64,000 nt of DNA, taken from positions 1-64,000 of the forward strand of contig PZPB01000003.1 in NCBI GenBank assembly GCA_003045865.1, read 5' to 3'. The stretch is from Bacteroidota bacterium. Its GTDB lineage: Bacteria; Bacteroidota; Bacteroidia; Flavobacteriales; Schleiferiaceae. Made by a program: the position numbers and the translations under genes. Shown here piece after piece: positions 24,156-32,211 of the stretch. Within the stretch, counting starts at the first letter, position 1, and each line of letters opens with the position of its first letter. The notes under the pieces were generated by a model, which made no database searches, had not been told where the DNA came from, and saw only the letters and a list, made by a program, of their open reading frames with translations.

Positions 24156-26675
24156 TTAGTTCATACTAAGACTCGCTAAAATTTTCTTTTCGTTTACGAT
24201 ATTAATCCCTAGTGTAGAAGGAATTGCGTTCCCATCAAGGATAATAAAAGCTTCACCTTCAAAAAGACCGTTTTCACCTAAACTCAATTGCTCGGCTCTA
24301 ACTTCAACGCTTTTAAATTGTGACTTTAACAAAGTGCTAGTTTGTTTGCTACTTAGCTGCATGCGTAGGTTAACTACATTATCTTCTGAGGCGAAGTCAT
24401 AGCTAAAAGCTTCTGCTGAAATAGTCCCGGTCATTTCACTATTGGGGCTGCTAAACTTTACTTGAGCCGCATTCGTACCTTCATAGGCGTAAACCTCTCC
24501 AGCGCTTATTTTAACCACTTCGTCCATATAAGCGTGATCACTTACATCACCCACGTGAATATGAGGAGCGATAACCAAAGAAACGATAGACATTAATTTA
24601 ATTAAGATGTTCATCGAAGGGCCCGATGTATCTTTAAATGGATCACCCACAGTATCACCCGTTACCGAAGCTTTGTGCGCCTCAGAACCTTTGTACTCCA
24701 TCTTACCGTCAATCATAACGCCTTGCTCAAAAGACTTTTTAGCATTATCCCAAGCACCACCTGCGTTGTTTTGGAAAATACCCATCAACACACCACTAAC
24801 GGTTACACCCGCTAATAAACCGCCTAACATTTCCGCTGAAGAAGTTTCTTCAAATACTCCTAGAAATCCAAAACCAACTAATAATGGCGTTATTAAGGCG
24901 ATAGCGCCAGGAAGCATCATTTCACGGATAGAAGCTTTGGTAGAAATCTCTACACACTTTTCGTATTCAGGCTTAGCCTTGTATTCCATAATACCGGGAA
25001 TCTCTTTAAACTGACGACGTACTTCGTGTACCATCGCCATTGCTGCGCGACCTACCGCCGAAATAGCTAAAGAAGAGAAGATAAATGGAATCATACCTCC
25101 TACAAATAGCATGGCTAAAACAGGAGCTTTATAAATATCAATTGAATCAATACCAGCAATACCAACGAAAGCGGCAAAAAGAGCCAACGCGGTTAAAGCC
25201 GCAGAAGCAATGGCAAAACCCTTACCAGTTGCAGCGGTAGTGTTACCAACAGCATCTAAATTATCGGTGCGTCCACGTACTTCCTCAGGTAATCCACTCA
25301 TTTCGGCAATACCACCTGCATTATCTGCAATTGGTCCGAAAGCGTCAATCGCTAATTGCATAGCAGTAGTAGCCATCATACCCGCAGCAGCAATAGCCAC
25401 CCCGTATAAACCAGCAAAAGAGTAAGAGAAAATAATACCAGCCGCTAAGATTAAAATTGGAATAACCGTAGACTGCATACCCATCGCTAAACCACCAATA
25501 ATGTTAGTGGCGTGTCCCGTAGAACTTTGCTGAACAATAGAATTTACTGGCTTTTTGCCCATGGAAGTATAAAACTCCGTTACTAAGCTCATTAAAGCAC
25601 CAACAATAGATCCTACTAAAATGGCAAAGAATACATCTAAAGGACTGAACTCGTACCCTCTTAAAATCATGGATTCCGGTAACATCCACATAGAAAGCGG
25701 ATAGGAAGCGATAACCACAAAAATAATAGAGGACCAGTTACCCATGTTTAGGGCTTTCTGAACCGAGCTGTTTTCGTTGCTAATGCGCACGAAAGCCATA
25801 GAAATAATGGAGAAGATAAGACCTAAGCCAGCAATTACCATTGGTAATAATATAGGGGCCATTCCACCAAAATTGTCAGCGCTGTCAATTTCTTGACCTA
25901 AAACCATGGTCGCTAAAATTGTGGCTACATAAGAACCAAAAAGATCGGCGCCCATGCCGGCTACATCACCCACATTATCACCAACGTTATCGGCGATAGT
26001 AGCGGGGTTACGAATATCATCTTCGGGAATTCCCGCTTCTACTTTACCTACTAAATCTGCACCTACGTCGGCTGCTTTGGTATAAATACCACCACCCACA
26101 CGGGCAAAAAGAGCGATAGACTCAGCACCAAGAGAGAAACCAGCTAATACTTCGATAGCCGTTTTCATTTCCGGGCCATTAATGGCAGCACCTTCTGGAA
26201 CAAAGTAGTTGTAGAAAACTATAAATAAAGATCCTAAACCTAAAACGGCTAATCCCGCTACACCAAGGCCCATTACAGAACCACCCGTAAAAGAAACTTT
26301 TAAGGCTTGTACTAAACTAGTACGGGCCGCCTCCGTAGTACGAACGTTAGATTTAGTAGCGATGCGCATTCCGATATATCCAGCTAAAGCAGAAAGTATA
26401 GCACCAATGATAAAGGCAATTGCGATAATAGGGCTTGAGTGCTCTACCAGGGTTCCTGAGTATCCTAACAAAATAGCCGCAATTACTACGAAGTAGCTCA
26501 TTACTTTCCATTCGGCCTTTAAAAAAGACATTGCTCCGTCAGCAATATATCCTGCTAACTCAGCCATATTTTTATCACCTGCTGCTTGTTTAGTTACCCA
26601 AGCCGATTTCACTAGCATTACAAGAATTCCTACCAAACCTAGGGCGGGAACCAAATACATTAACCAGTCGTTCAT
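24156..26675 (-). CDS. hppA: Membrane-bound ion-translocating pyrophosphatase with extra C-terminal domain
   Basis: 839 residues, longer than the roughly 680-750 of most bacterial members. The catalytic loops are present: DNVGDNVGDVAGMGADLFGS and later DTVGDPFKDTSGPSMNILIK. GNTTAATGKG has Ala where K+-independent pumps have Lys, so a K+-dependent enzyme is expected. Whether it moves Na+ or H+ is not decided here. Multiple membrane helices end near residue 700. The last 130 residues (from about MDEVVKISAGEVYAYEG) are hydrophilic and beta-rich, and look like an added YceI-like or lipocalin-like domain, probably outside the membrane. A canonical promoter lies upstream and a terminator downstream, so it is monocistronic. 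Confidence 0.93.
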   Translation of the reverse strand: MNDWLMYLVPALGLVGILVMLVKSAWVTKQAAGDKNMAELAGYIADGAMSFLKAEWKVMSYFVVIAAILLGYSGTLVEHSSPIIAIAFIIGAILSALAGYIGMRIATKSNVRTTEAARTSLVQALKVSFTGGSVMGLGVAGLAVLGLGSLFIVFYNYFVPEGAAINGPEMKTAIEVLAGFSLGAESIALFARVGGGIYTKAADVGADLVGKVEAGIPEDDIRNPATIADNVGDNVGDVAGMGADLFGSYVATILATMVLGQEIDSADNFGGMAPILLPMVIAGLGLIFSIISMAFVRISNENSSVQKALNMGNWSSIIFVVIASYPLSMWMLPESMILRGYEFSPLDVFFAILVGSIVGALMSLVTEFYTSMGKKPVNSIVQQSSTGHATNIIGGLAMGMQSTVIPILILAAGIIFSYSFAGLYGVAIAAAGMMATTAMQLAIDAFGPIADNAGGIAEMSGLPEEVRGRTDNLDAVGNTTAATGKGFAIASAALTALALFAAFVGIAGIDSIDIYKAPVLAMLFVGGMIPFIFSSLAISAVGRAAMAMVHEVRRQFKEIPGIMEYKAKPEYEKCVEISTKASIREMMLPGAIALITPLLVGFGFLGVFEETSSAEMLGGLLAGVTVSGVLMGIFQNNAGGAWDNAKKSFEQGVMIDGKMEYKGSEAHKASVTGDTVGDPFKDTSGPSMNILIKLMSIVSLVIAPHIHVGDVSDHAYMDEVVKISAGEVYAYEGTNAAQVKFSSPNSEMTGTISAEAFSYDFASEDNVVNLRMQLSSKQTSTLLKSQFKSVEVRAEQLSLGENGLFEGEAFIILDGNAIPSTLGINIVNEKKILASLSMN

Positions 26676-26716
26676 AGTTGTTTGTTGATTGAAGATTTAA
26701 TTTTTAACAAGGGGCG

Positions 26717-26747
26717 CAAAAGTAAATTAATTTAGCTTTTAGCCAAA
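26717..26747 (-). promoter_or_regulatory. Canonical Bacteroidota promoter of hppA
   Basis: On the - strand, TTTG (26744-26747) is followed after 19 nt by TACTTTTG (26717-26724). This is an exact fit to TTTG-N19-TAnnTTTG, about 40 nt before the hppA ATG. Confidence 0.8.
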
Positions 26748-26803
26748 TGTCTAATTTGAAGTAAATTAGACTGACTCAAAAAAACTAAGTTCCATCCCCC
26801 TTT

Positions 26804-27784
26804 TTATTTGTACATCACCTTCTTTACTGCGGTAATAACTCTTGCCGCATTTGGTAAAAACTCATTTACCAATGTTGGGGCATAAGCCATAGGCGTATCG
26901 GCGGTGTTAATTCTAATAATTGGAGCATCTAAATAATCAAAAGCGTGCTCTTGGCAATGCGTAATAATCTCGGTTGAAATATTACCCAAAGGCCATGCTT
27001 CTTCAACGATTACCATGCGATTAGTTTTCTTAAGCGATTTCAATACTGCCTCATAATCGATAGGACGAACAGTACGTAGGTCAATTATTTCACAGCTGAT
27101 ACCTTCCTTAGCCAATTCATCGGCTGCTTTATCGGCTTCTTTAATAATCTTACCAAAAGATACAATGGTAACATCATCACCAGCGCGACGGATATCCGCC
27201 ACTCCTAATGGAATAAGGTATTCTTCTTCCGGCACTTCCATTTTATCGCCATACATCTGCTCACTCTCCATAAAAATTACGGGGTCGTTATCGCGAATAG
27301 CACTTTTTAATAGCCCTTTCGCATCGTATGGATTAGAAGGAACTACCACTTTTAAACCCGGAGTATTGGCAAACCAACTTTCAAAGGCCTGACTATGCGT
27401 GGCACCAAGCTGTCCGGCAGAAGCGGTTGGCCCTCTAAAAACAATGGGTATATTAAGCTGCCCGCCGCTCATTTGGTACATTTTGGCCGCGTTATTAATA
27501 ATTTGATCAATAGCAACCATCGAAAAGTTAAAGGTCATAAACTCGATAATCGGTCTTAAACCATTCATCGCAGACCCCACGCCGATTCCAGAAAATCCTA
27601 ATTCTGCAATGGGAGTATCGATAACTCTTTTGGGGCCAAATTCATCAAGCATGCCTTTCGAAGCTTTGTAAGCGCCATTGTACTCGGCCACTTCCTCACC
27701 CATCAAATAAATGTTCTCGTCGCGACGCATTTCTTCACTCATCGCTTCAGCAATTGCCTCTCTAAACTGGATAATTCTACTCAT
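26804..27784 (-). CDS. pdhB: Pyruvate dehydrogenase E1 component, beta subunit
   Basis: 326 residues, standard for the beta subunit of heterotetrameric 2-oxoacid dehydrogenase E1. Early motifs include MGEEVAEYNGAYKASKGML and TPIAELGFSGIGVG. The subunit-contact segment is EFMTFNFSMVAIDQIINNAAK, and the C-terminal transketolase domain has IVEEAWPLGNISTEI. It decarboxylates pyruvate with the alpha subunit and thiamine diphosphate. E1 alpha, E2 and E3 are not in the window, so the complex genes are dispersed, as is common in this phylum. An acetoin- or branched-chain-type E1 beta is less likely, judging from the motifs. Confidence 0.9.
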   Translation of the reverse strand: MSRIIQFREAIAEAMSEEMRRDENIYLMGEEVAEYNGAYKASKGMLDEFGPKRVIDTPIAELGFSGIGVGSAMNGLRPIIEFMTFNFSMVAIDQIINNAAKMYQMSGGQLNIPIVFRGPTASAGQLGATHSQAFESWFANTPGLKVVVPSNPYDAKGLLKSAIRDNDPVIFMESEQMYGDKMEVPEEEYLIPLGVADIRRAGDDVTIVSFGKIIKEADKAADELAKEGISCEIIDLRTVRPIDYEAVLKSLKKTNRMVIVEEAWPLGNISTEIITHCQEHAFDYLDAPIIRINTADTPMAYAPTLVNEFLPNAARVITAVKKVMYK

Positions 27785-27804
27785 TGATCATTCTTTTGAG
27801 GCGC

Positions 27805-27812
27805 CAAAAATA
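27805..27812 (-). promoter_or_regulatory. -7 box of pdhB
   Basis: TATTTTTG on the - strand fits TAnnTTTG, about 20 nt before the pdhB ATG. No clear TTG lies at -33. Confidence 0.5.
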
Positions 27813-27886
27813 CTAATTAGCAGCTAAAGACCTCATTTTTTAGTTAAGCTAAATCAGATTAATAATTTAGTATGCATGCATAAGGT

Positions 27887-27917
27887 TTTGTCCGCGGGTT
27901 TTTTATGGTTATTTTCG
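27887..27917 (+). promoter_or_regulatory. Promoter of the etfBA operon
   Basis: TTTG (27887-27890) is followed after 19 nt by TATTTTCG (27910-27917), one mismatch from TAnnTTTG. The leader to the etfB ATG is about 35-40 nt. Confidence 0.6.
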
Positions 27918-27958
27918 CGCTTTATACACATCACTTCTCAAAGAATATATTATAAATT

Positions 27959-28705
27959 ATGAAGGTATTAGTTTGCATTAGTCATGTGCCCGATACTACT
28001 TCTAAAATCAACTTCACTGCCGACAATAGTGCATTTGATAAGAATGGGGTACAGTTCGTAATTAACCCATACGACGAATTTGGTTTAACCAGAGCGGTAT
28101 GGTTTAAAGAAAAGCAAGGCGCCCAAATTACGGTGCTAAATGTAGGAAGAGCAGAAACTGAGCCTACCCTAAGAAAGGCCTTAGCCATTGGTGCAGATGC
28201 TGCCATTAGAGTTGACGCGGATCCAAGCGACTCCTTTTATGTAGCCCAACAAATTGCCGCAGTTGCTAAAGAAGGAGCTTACGATTTAATTATTGCTGGA
28301 AGAGAGTCAATCGATTACAACGGCGGACAAGTACCAGGAATGGTAGCTAGTATTTTAAATTTTCCTTTTGTTAATGCTTGCGTTGGCATGGAAGTTAGCG
28401 ACAATGAAGCTTCTTTAATTCGTGAAATTGACGGAGGAAAAGAAAAAGTAAAAGCAAGTTTACCTTTAGTGATAGGTGGCCAAAAAGGATTGGTAGAAGA
28501 AAAAGATCTTCGCATTCCTAATATGCGGGGTATTATGCAAGCGCGTAGCAAGTCGCTAGATGTTCGCGCTCCGCAAGAGATTGCCGCTAAAACGAGCACC
28601 GGTTCCTTTACTAAACCTGCACCTAAAAGTGCTGTGAAAATGATCGATGCCGATAATGTAGCAGAGTTAGTGCGTTTACTGCACGAGGAAGCAAAAGTGA
28701 TTTAA
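27959..28705 (+). CDS. etfB: Electron transfer flavoprotein beta subunit
   Basis: 248 residues, standard length. The N-terminal MKVLVCISHVPDTTSKI and NPYDEFGLTRAV, the DLIIAGRESIDYNGGQVPGM nucleotide-binding segment and the VEEKDLRIPNMRGIMQARSK recognition loop are typical of ETF beta. It carries the AMP site and pairs with EtfA, passing electrons from acyl-CoA dehydrogenases to the quinone pool through ETF-QO. It is followed 16 bp later by etfA in the same operon. Confidence 0.95.
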   Translation: MKVLVCISHVPDTTSKINFTADNSAFDKNGVQFVINPYDEFGLTRAVWFKEKQGAQITVLNVGRAETEPTLRKALAIGADAAIRVDADPSDSFYVAQQIAAVAKEGAYDLIIAGRESIDYNGGQVPGMVASILNFPFVNACVGMEVSDNEASLIREIDGGKEKVKASLPLVIGGQKGLVEEKDLRIPNMRGIMQARSKSLDVRAPQEIAAKTSTGSFTKPAPKSAVKMIDADNVAELVRLLHEEAKVI

Positions 28706-28721
28706 TTAAAAAAGAAGAAAC

Positions 28722-29690
28722 ATGTCAGTATTAGTATATCTCGAAAATTGGGAAGGTCAATTTAAGAAAAACACTTGGGAAGCTGCTCTTTATGCTTCTA
28801 AAACTGCCACTATGCAAGGCACTGAAGCTATTGGTGTTGTAATCGGCGATATTAATGAATCTGCTGAAGAGGCAGGCAAATACGGTTTATCTAAAGTTTT
28901 ACATGTAAATGATGCTGCGCTTGCAAGCTTCGACGCCAACCGTTATGCCCAAGCTTTCGCACATTTGGCCCAAGAAAATAATGCCTCAACTATTATTATT
29001 AGTGGCACCTTTAATGGTAAAGCCTTAGCGCCTGCTTTAAGTATCAAGCACAATGCTGCCCTTCTTAGCAATGTAGTTGATTTACCCACCAATGTAAATC
29101 CACTAACCGTTAAGCGCGGTGTGTTTTCAGGCAAAGGGTTCAACGATTTAAGTAGCACAGAAACCAATAATATCGTCCTTTTCGTTCCTAACTCAATTCC
29201 TTTGGAAGAAGGCAGTGGTGCGGCAAGTGTTGAAAGTGCTTCTTTTGCTTCCGCAGATGAAAAAACTGTAGTAGTGGAATCTATAGACCGTGTAAAAGGA
29301 AAAATTCCTTTGCCAGAAGCAGAAAGAGTAGTTAGCGGTGGTCGCGGCCTGAAAGGTCCCGAAAACTGGACTATGGTAGAAGAACTAGCCGAAGTTTTAG
29401 AAGCAGGAACCGCCTGTAGCAAACCTGTTTCAGATATGGATTGGCGTCCCCATAGCGAACACGTTGGGCAAACTGGCATCGCCATTAAGCCGAACTTATA
29501 TATTGCGATTGGTATTTCCGGTGCTATTCAGCATTTGGCGGGTGTAAGTGCATCCCGCACTATTGTAGCGATTAACTCCGATGCGGAAGCGCCTTTCTTT
29601 AAAGCCGCAGACTATGGCATTGTGGGAGACGCTTTTCAAGTAGTTCCAAAATTAACTGAAGAGTTAAAGAAATTTAAGGCCGCCAATTAA
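28722..29690 (+). CDS. etfA: Electron transfer flavoprotein alpha subunit
   Basis: 322 residues. The C-terminal FAD domain has VVSGGRGLKGPENW, VGQTGIAIKPNLYIAIGISG, AIQHLAGVSASRTIVAINSD and APFFKAADYGIVGDAFQVVP, the diagnostic ETF alpha series. It binds FAD and forms the heterodimer with EtfB. Its last base is the first base of the next gene (TAATG), so the bifunctional nuclease gene is translationally coupled, linking it to the same transcript. Confidence 0.96.
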   Translation: MSVLVYLENWEGQFKKNTWEAALYASKTATMQGTEAIGVVIGDINESAEEAGKYGLSKVLHVNDAALASFDANRYAQAFAHLAQENNASTIIISGTFNGKALAPALSIKHNAALLSNVVDLPTNVNPLTVKRGVFSGKGFNDLSSTETNNIVLFVPNSIPLEEGSGAASVESASFASADEKTVVVESIDRVKGKIPLPEAERVVSGGRGLKGPENWTMVEELAEVLEAGTACSKPVSDMDWRPHSEHVGQTGIAIKPNLYIAIGISGAIQHLAGVSASRTIVAINSDAEAPFFKAADYGIVGDAFQVVPKLTEELKKFKAAN

Positions 29691-30304
29691 TGGAGCATAT
29701 TAGGCTCTTTGTTAAGGGATTATCATACAGTCAAACCCAATCTGGGGCTTATGCCCTTGTTTTAGGAGAAGAAGGTGGTGAACGCAGGTTACCTATTATA
29801 ATCGGTGGTTTTGAAGCACAAAGTATTGCCATTGCCATTGATAAAGATATGAACCCACCTCGGCCCTTAACGCACGACCTTTTTAAGAATTTCTCTGATG
29901 CCTTTAAAATTCAATTAAAGCAAGTTGTGATACACAAATTAGAAGATGGAGTATTTTACTCCATCTTAATTTGTGAGTTAAATGGCATAGAGCAAGTTTT
30001 AGATGCGCGTACTTCTGACGCGGTTGCTTTAGCCATTCGCTTTAATGCGCCCATATTTACCTATGCAGAGATTTTAGATAATGCGGGGGTGATTTTAAAC
30101 GAAAAATCAACGGGATCGAAATCTAGCCGACTGCATACTAAGCTAGAAGATGACCTGCGCTCGAAAGATGTTAGTGACCCTAGCGCCTTGGAAACCCTCA
30201 GTCTAAAAGACTTAAATAAAAGTTTAGAAGAAGCTGTGCTTAATGAAGATTATGAGCGCGCGGTAAGAATACGAGATGAAATTGATCGCCGCGAAGCGAA
30301 ATAA
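29690..30304 (+). CDS. Bifunctional nuclease (BFN) family protein with UVR motif
   Basis: 204 residues. The N-terminal 140-residue BFN domain has LPIIIGGFEAQSIAIAIDK, RPLTHDLFKNF and LDARTSDAVALAIRFNAPIF. The C-terminal DLNKSLEEAVLNEDYERAVR is a UvrB/UvrC-type helical motif. Plant and archaeal-type relatives show RNase/DNase activity; the role in Bacteroidota is unclear. It is the third gene of the etfBA operon, which is a common order in this phylum as far as I recall. Confidence 0.88.
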   Translation: MEHIRLFVKGLSYSQTQSGAYALVLGEEGGERRLPIIIGGFEAQSIAIAIDKDMNPPRPLTHDLFKNFSDAFKIQLKQVVIHKLEDGVFYSILICELNGIEQVLDARTSDAVALAIRFNAPIFTYAEILDNAGVILNEKSTGSKSSRLHTKLEDDLRSKDVSDPSALETLSLKDLNKSLEEAVLNEDYERAVRIRDEIDRREAK

Positions 30305-30354
30305 TTAAGCCTCTCGGTATTCGCTAGTCCTTATTTTCTATTTTCGCCCATACT

Positions 30355-32064
30355 ATGATGCGTATCAAAATTCTTCTTTTATTGCTTCTCAGCTTGGTAC
30401 TCGGAAGTACTATTCGGTCTCAATCTATGGAAGGAGATTGGCAGTTTCAAGCTATTTTAAATAGTGACGGTGATTCTCTGTTTAAGATCTCAGCGACCGA
30501 TATTTTAAGCTTTTCAGCAGATAGCTTCGATTACCAATTAGCCGCTAAGAACCTCCAGGCTTCGGGCAAATTTAGGCAGATTAGTGATAGCTTATTTTTT
30601 ACTTATCGCGCGCCAAACGACACCCAAAGAACTTACACTTTTCAATTACAAGGTGATAGTTTATTAAGCTTAGAGGAAAGCGGAATTAGCTACCTCTTTA
30701 AGCGTCCGAAAGTAAAAACCGGTATTGGCGCTAGCTTACCTTTAAATTATGATTTCAGTGGAAAGTCCTTTGACCTTGCCTCTATGGGGCGCGGGCTTTT
30801 AGGCCTTAGCGTTTTATTGGCCCTTACCTTTTTTATGTCGGCCAAACGCAAATCTATTGATTGGGCTTTAGTGTTTAAAGGCTTGGTCATTCAATTTATT
30901 TTCGCCCTAGCCATTCTTAAAGTTTCTTTTATCCGCAATGGTTTCGATTGGCTCAGTGAGCGCTTTGTTACGCTTCTGGGTTTTACCGAGGTGGGCGCGC
31001 AATTCCTATTTGGCGAACTCATTAATGAGTCTAGTTCCTTAGGTTACATCTTCGCATTCAAGGTGTTACCAACCGTAATTTTCTTTTCCGCTTTAACGAG
31101 CTTATTATTTTATTACGGTATCATGCAAAAGGTTGTTTACGCTTTTGCTTGGGTAATGAAGCGTACTATGAATCTTAGCGGCGCTGAAAGTTTAGCGGCG
31201 GCAGGAAATATATTTTTAGGTCAAACTGAATCGCCTTTGCTGATTAAGCCTTATCTTAATAAAATGACACGTAGTGAGCTGCTTTGCATTATGAGTGGCG
31301 GCATGGCAACAATAGCGGGAGGGGTACTAGCTGCTTATATTGGTTTTTTAGGTGGAGATGACATTGTACAAAGAACCTTTTTCGCCAAACATCTACTTGC
31401 CGCCTCAGTAATGAGTGCTCCAGCAGCTGTGGTCGCAGCCAAGATTTTAATGCCGGAAACCAAAGAGGTAAATAAAGACATGCGCATTGGCAGTCATAAT
31501 ATTGGCGATAATGCTCTCGAAGCCATTACCAATGGTACTACCGATGGTTTAAAGTTAGCCGTAAACGTGGGCGCGATGTTATTGGTGTTTATCGCAATCG
31601 TAGCGATGATCAACTCTTTTCTAAGCGATTTTATTGGTGATATCACCGGTCTAAATATTTGGGTACAAGAATTCACCAACGGTCAGTATACTGGCTTCTC
31701 GATGGAGTTTATTTTAGGTTACACGCTAGCCCCCATTACTTGGCTTATGGGAGTTGCCAATGAAGATATTTTTTTGGTAGGACAACTACTAGGTGAGAAA
31801 ACCATTCTTAATGAATTTGTAGCTTACGTATCCTTAGGCGATCTAATGGCCGAAGGTAAATTCAGCTCAGAAAAGTCCATCATTATCGCCACCTATATTC
31901 TTTGCGGCTTCTCAAACTTTGCGAGTATAGGCATACAAATAGGCGGTATAGGCTCTTTGGCTCCATCTCGTCGAGGCGATTTATCACGCCTAGGCTTCCG
32001 CGCATTAATCGGCGGAACCATGGCATCGTTATTTACAGCGGTAATTGTAGGAATGCTTATTTAA
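30355..32064 (+). CDS. CNT-family nucleoside transporter with N-terminal exported domain
   Basis: 569 residues. A signal peptide (ends near GSTIRSQ) is followed by about 100 residues of lipocalin-like beta domain (MEGDWQFQAIL, LQGDSLLSLEESGISYLFKR). The concentrative nucleoside transporter (NupC) part begins at about residue 140. Key motifs are GAESLAAAGNIFLGQTESPL, LCIMSGGMATIAGGVLAAYI and SFLSDFIGDITGL. It imports nucleosides with Na+ or H+ and may supply the two deoxynucleoside kinases encoded nearby. The extra N-terminal domain would face the periplasm; its role is unknown. Confidence 0.9.
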   Translation: MMRIKILLLLLLSLVLGSTIRSQSMEGDWQFQAILNSDGDSLFKISATDILSFSADSFDYQLAAKNLQASGKFRQISDSLFFTYRAPNDTQRTYTFQLQGDSLLSLEESGISYLFKRPKVKTGIGASLPLNYDFSGKSFDLASMGRGLLGLSVLLALTFFMSAKRKSIDWALVFKGLVIQFIFALAILKVSFIRNGFDWLSERFVTLLGFTEVGAQFLFGELINESSSLGYIFAFKVLPTVIFFSALTSLLFYYGIMQKVVYAFAWVMKRTMNLSGAESLAAAGNIFLGQTESPLLIKPYLNKMTRSELLCIMSGGMATIAGGVLAAYIGFLGGDDIVQRTFFAKHLLAASVMSAPAAVVAAKILMPETKEVNKDMRIGSHNIGDNALEAITNGTTDGLKLAVNVGAMLLVFIAIVAMINSFLSDFIGDITGLNIWVQEFTNGQYTGFSMEFILGYTLAPITWLMGVANEDIFLVGQLLGEKTILNEFVAYVSLGDLMAEGKFSSEKSIIIATYILCGFSNFASIGIQIGGIGSLAPSRRGDLSRLGFRALIGGTMASLFTAVIVGMLI

Positions 32065-32107
32065 CAGAATTTAGACCTTAACTTTTAGCCACCGGTTTTC
32101 AAAAAAA

Positions 32108-32152
32108 AACTAGCTCTTTTGTTGTAGCGGGCTACAGCCAAATAAGCTAGTT
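32108..32152 (-). terminator. Long hairpin terminator of the glycogen synthase gene
   Basis: Outer arms AACTAGCT/AGCTAGTT and an inner TGTAGC/GCTACA stem form a nearly continuous 45-nt hairpin. The - strand copy is followed by nine T. It could also affect the nucleoside transporter transcript on the other strand. Confidence 0.75.
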
Positions 32153-32211
32153 GCAAGTTTCCAATATTCACAGAGGGTTTGAAGCCTAATTTTACCTCGA
32201 ATTCACCTTAT

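Noticed and set aside
24607-25014. 135-residue open frame antisense to the pyrophosphatase gene
   Set aside because: Antisense composition artefact; low-complexity Pro/Ser text with no recognisable domain.
28943-29485. 180-residue open frame antisense to etfA
   Set aside because: It is a shadow of the high-quality etfA gene; no family motifs and no start context.
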